Assembly: GCA_021772705.1 (NCBI GenBank)
Contig: JAJFLN010000687.1
Location: 1 to 6,544, forward strand
Length of the DNA stretch: 6,544 nucleotides
Reading direction: 5' to 3'
Source: Candidatus Cloacimonadota bacterium
Lineage (GTDB): Bacteria > Muiribacteriota > UBA6191 > JACPRK01
Shown here piece after piece: positions 4,203 through 6,544 of the stretch (within the stretch, counting starts at the first letter, position 1; each line of letters opens with the position of its first letter). A program made the position numbers and the translations under genes. The notes beneath the pieces are model-generated. The model had not been told where the DNA came from and did no database searches. It saw only the letters and a program-made list of their open reading frames with translations.

Positions 4203-6544
4203 GTCAGGGGGTCCCCCTTGGCTTCGGCCCCAAGGGCCGATACCGGTTTCCAACGGCGGTGAACGTCGTCTACAGCAAGGTTCGAGACGTCATCGAGCTG
4301 GCAGTCGCCCTGGATGACGGGGGGCGTTCGAAGCGGCTGCAGTACTCCATCTGGCCCGAGGGAGAGCCGGTCTATCTGGAGCTGGCACCGGTGGAGTTTC
4401 CTGCCGGCGGTTCAGGCCGCGCCGCCACACTCAAGATCCCCTCCACCTCCATCGGGGTTCAATTCGACCTTCTCGATGCATCGGGGCTTCCTCTCGCGGA
4501 CCTCTCTTGCTTGCTGGACATTCGCAGCGGAACGCTGGAGGCACCACCATTCTCGGGTAAGGACTATGTCCTCAAAGGACCTCTCGAGTTCGGTTCCGAA
4601 GGCTCCGTGTCAGGCGGAAAGACCGTGACCCTTTATGGCGCACGAGGCGAGGGTCTGCGGATTCTGGGAGATTTCGTCATCGACGATGGAGGGGAGGCCC
4701 TGTTCGTCCAGGTTACAGACCCGGTCTCCGGCAAGTTCGAAAGGCTGCTGCTGCCTCGGGCGACGGGAACCGCGCCTTGCCAGATCGAACTGTCGTTCGT
4801 GGCCGAGCCCACCCATGGCTTCGTGGACTTCCTGGACCGCAAGGGAGAAGTCCTGCAGGCAATGTCCTTCGGGATCGACTTCAGGGCCGGGGCGATGCGA
4901 GTTCAGGACGACTCGAGCTGCTCGGCGACCTTCCAGAATGCCAGAACCGGAGGCCCGCCACCAGTCTGCTCTGTCGGGTGCCGGGTCTGCAGAGGGAAGA
5001 AGGCCCTTGCCGACTGCGCCGAGACGGATCGGCTGCCCGCCGAAGAGCGGGATCTGGTTCTGAACGAATCCCTGCCGACCTGGGACATGGGCTTCGTCTG
5101 CAGCAGCTGCCACACTCGTCTGCTGGAACAACAGAGGGAAAAGAGAAGGGCGTCGAAGGCCTTTCGATACTGGGCCTCGATCGGACCATCAATCGGGCTC
5201 TATCTGGCCGCATTCTTCGGCGTGATGCAGCTGTTGCTTCCCCACGGACCTTGGCTCTGGAGCTTCCTGCGAGCCGCCTTCCCTCCCCTGGCGACGAACC
5301 ACAACTTGCTGCTCGCCATCACGGGCGTTTGCTGGGGATTCTTGTTCACGGCCCTGCCCTTGGCGGGATTGTTCCGGGCATACGTTCAGATCTTCTTCAC
5401 CTTGCCGATGGCCTCGGCGCCGACCATGATCGCATCTCTGGCCTTCCAGGGATTCCTGGGCTACCACGTCTTCTTCTATCTGCAGCGGGCCAGGGTCCCG
5501 GACTTCATCTCCATCCCCCCGGATGTGAAGAACCCCCTGCTCTGGCTGAACTTCCACCTCTATGCCGTGACAGCGGCATTGATGGCCGTGTTCATCAGCG
5601 AGTTCTTCGGTCAGTCCTTGCGGCAGTTCGCGGATCGACTGGTCCGCCGAGGCCCCGGTATCGCCGAGAGAGTGAACCGCATCTTCCGGCGGTTCCAGAA
5701 GCTCGTCGGCCTTCATCATGAAGAAGAGATCTACGAGATCCTGAAGGCCATCCTGATGGAAGACATGGGCGTGGAGGAGTATCACATCCTGGTCTGCTCC
5801 GAGAGCCGGGACGTGTTCCGGCCCGTGGTCAGCGAAGGCCGGGCGCTGTCGGAGATCCAGGCCATCCAGGTCAAGCGTGGTGACGCGAACTTCCTGGGTC
5901 ACGCGGCCATGTTCGGCGAGATCTACGGTGTTCACAGCCTGAACAACCCGGAGCTGAGGCGGGTCCTCAACAAGGGGCCTATGACCTGTCAGGTCTGTGC
6001 GCCCGTGAAAGTGGACGGGGAGATCACCGCCCTGATCAACATCGCCCGATTCGACGAGGATACCTACGACACAGATACCCTGGCCCACTTATCGACACTG
6101 ACATCGCTGCTGGGAATCGCCCTGACCAACAGAGCGGAGCACCGGCGAAAGGACGATCAGCTGGCTGTCACGGAGGCGAACCTGGCCAGAGAGGTCTCGG
6201 CCAAGGAGGAGCTCAGGTCGGCCTTCGGCAAGTATGTGCCTCCCGCTCTGATCGACCTGCTGATGCAGAACCCCAAGGAGTATCTGGAGGCAGAACCGGA
6301 ACGGGCGGAACTGACCGTCCTGTTCACGGATCTGAAGGGATTTTCGACTCTGTCGGAGCAGGTGGGCAACCCATCAGAGCTCGCCAGGATCTTGAACCTC
6401 TACCTGACAGACATGACCGATATCATCTTCCAGCACTGGGGAACACTGGACAAGTACGTCGGCGACGCCATCGTGGCCTTCTTCGGCTGGCCCGTCGGTT
6501 ACTACAGCGACCACGCCAGACGAGCCTGCGCCGCGGCGATGCAG
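4199..6544 (+). CDS. Membrane-anchored GAF class III adenylate/guanylate cyclase, 3' end beyond window
   Basis: One uninterrupted frame of 782 codons runs from the coupled ATG to the window edge. Residues 1-240 are a soluble, probably beta-rich region I cannot assign. A cysteine cluster follows (Cys241, 257, 261, 264, 273, and CSSC at 301-304). A basic stretch (about 311-323) precedes about four membrane segments near 325-347, 369-392, 404-426 and 447-470; by the positive-inside rule both ends are cytoplasmic. Residues about 505-645 match a GAF ligand-binding domain, with CQVC at 597-600. A helical linker leads to a class III cyclase domain from about 676. LFTDLKGFS holds the first metal Asp711, and DKYVGDAIVAFFG holds Lys752, in the adenine-selecting position, and the second metal Asp756. 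These favour ATP to cyclic AMP. The second substrate-selecting residue and the transition-state Asn/Arg lie past the edge, so specificity and activity remain unconfirmed. The upstream overlapping gene suggests a shared signalling unit. Confidence 0.9.
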   Translation, partial: MSQGVPLGFGPKGRYRFPTAVNVVYSKVRDVIELAVALDDGGRSKRLQYSIWPEGEPVYLELAPVEFPAGGSGRAATLKIPSTSIGVQFDLLDASGLPLADLSCLLDIRSGTLEAPPFSGKDYVLKGPLEFGSEGSVSGGKTVTLYGARGEGLRILGDFVIDDGGEALFVQVTDPVSGKFERLLLPRATGTAPCQIELSFVAEPTHGFVDFLDRKGEVLQAMSFGIDFRAGAMRVQDDSSCSATFQNARTGGPPPVCSVGCRVCRGKKALADCAETDRLPAEERDLVLNESLPTWDMGFVCSSCHTRLLEQQREKRRASKAFRYWASIGPSIGLYLAAFFGVMQLLLPHGPWLWSFLRAAFPPLATNHNLLLAITGVCWGFLFTALPLAGLFRAYVQIFFTLPMASAPTMIASLAFQGFLGYHVFFYLQRARVPDFISIPPDVKNPLLWLNFHLYAVTAALMAVFISEFFGQSLRQFADRLVRRGPGIAERVNRIFRRFQKLVGLHHEEEIYEILKAILMEDMGVEEYHILVCSESRDVFRPVVSEGRALSEIQAIQVKRGDANFLGHAAMFGEIYGVHSLNNPELRRVLNKGPMTCQVCAPVKVDGEITALINIARFDEDTYDTDTLAHLSTLTSLLGIALTNRAEHRRKDDQLAVTEANLAREVSAKEELRSAFGKYVPPALIDLLMQNPKEYLEAEPERAELTVLFTDLKGFSTLSEQVGNPSELARILNLYLTDMTDIIFQHWGTLDKYVGDAIVAFFGWPVGYYSDHARRACAAAMQ

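Noticed and set aside
4777..5721. Plus-strand frame of 314 codons in another frame
   Set aside because: It lies wholly inside the cyclase gene. The cyclase frame stays open throughout, has a coupled start, and shows membrane and GAF features here, whereas this translation is low-complexity Arg/Pro/Leu-rich.
5189..6088. Open frame of 299 codons on the minus strand
   Set aside because: It is antisense to the membrane, GAF and linker parts of the cyclase gene; its His/Asp/Gln-rich translation is the reverse reading of cyclase codons.

Overview
The window is GC-rich bacterial chromosomal DNA (well over half G+C by eye, with G/C-ending codons in every gene). It holds two housekeeping genes, one secreted-protein gene and the start of a two-gene signalling unit. 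No phage, transposase, CRISPR, tRNA or rRNA was recognised. The exported PEGA-domain protein and the GAF plus class III cyclase architecture would suit a Gram-negative-type bacterium with elaborate signalling, such as Myxococcota, Acidobacteriota or an uncultured GC-rich lineage. The sequence alone does not settle the phylum.

Left part, minus strand: bases 1-223 are non-coding. They carry degenerate copies of a CCTGAGCTTGTCGAAGG-type interspersed repeat, bracketed by a near-perfect 13-bp inverted repeat, plus a hairpin just past the metG stop. metG (224-2188) encodes a full-length methionyl-tRNA synthetase with a fused C-terminal tRNA-binding domain. After a 144-nt gap comes a gene (2333-3082) for a secreted or periplasmic protein with one PEGA domain, a Tyr/Pro-rich middle and a duplicated glycine-rich C-terminal motif.

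Middle: a divergent intergenic region (3083-3290) with palindromic sequence separates that gene from acpS (3291-3683, plus strand). acpS encodes holo-ACP synthase, which activates acyl carrier protein for lipid synthesis. It is followed by 141 nt containing a two-tier stem-loop.

Right part, plus strand: a small CxxC...CxxC protein (3825-4202) overlaps by ATGA a very long open frame that runs off the window (4199-6544, 782 codons, no stop). I translated this frame directly. It encodes an unfamiliar N-terminal region of probable beta type, a cysteine cluster, about four membrane segments, a GAF domain and the start of a class III nucleotide cyclase domain. The two are probably translated together and may form one signalling module in which the small metal-binding-type protein is partner or accessory to a membrane-anchored cyclase. 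This is the most interesting part of the window; the link between the two proteins is inferred from gene arrangement only.
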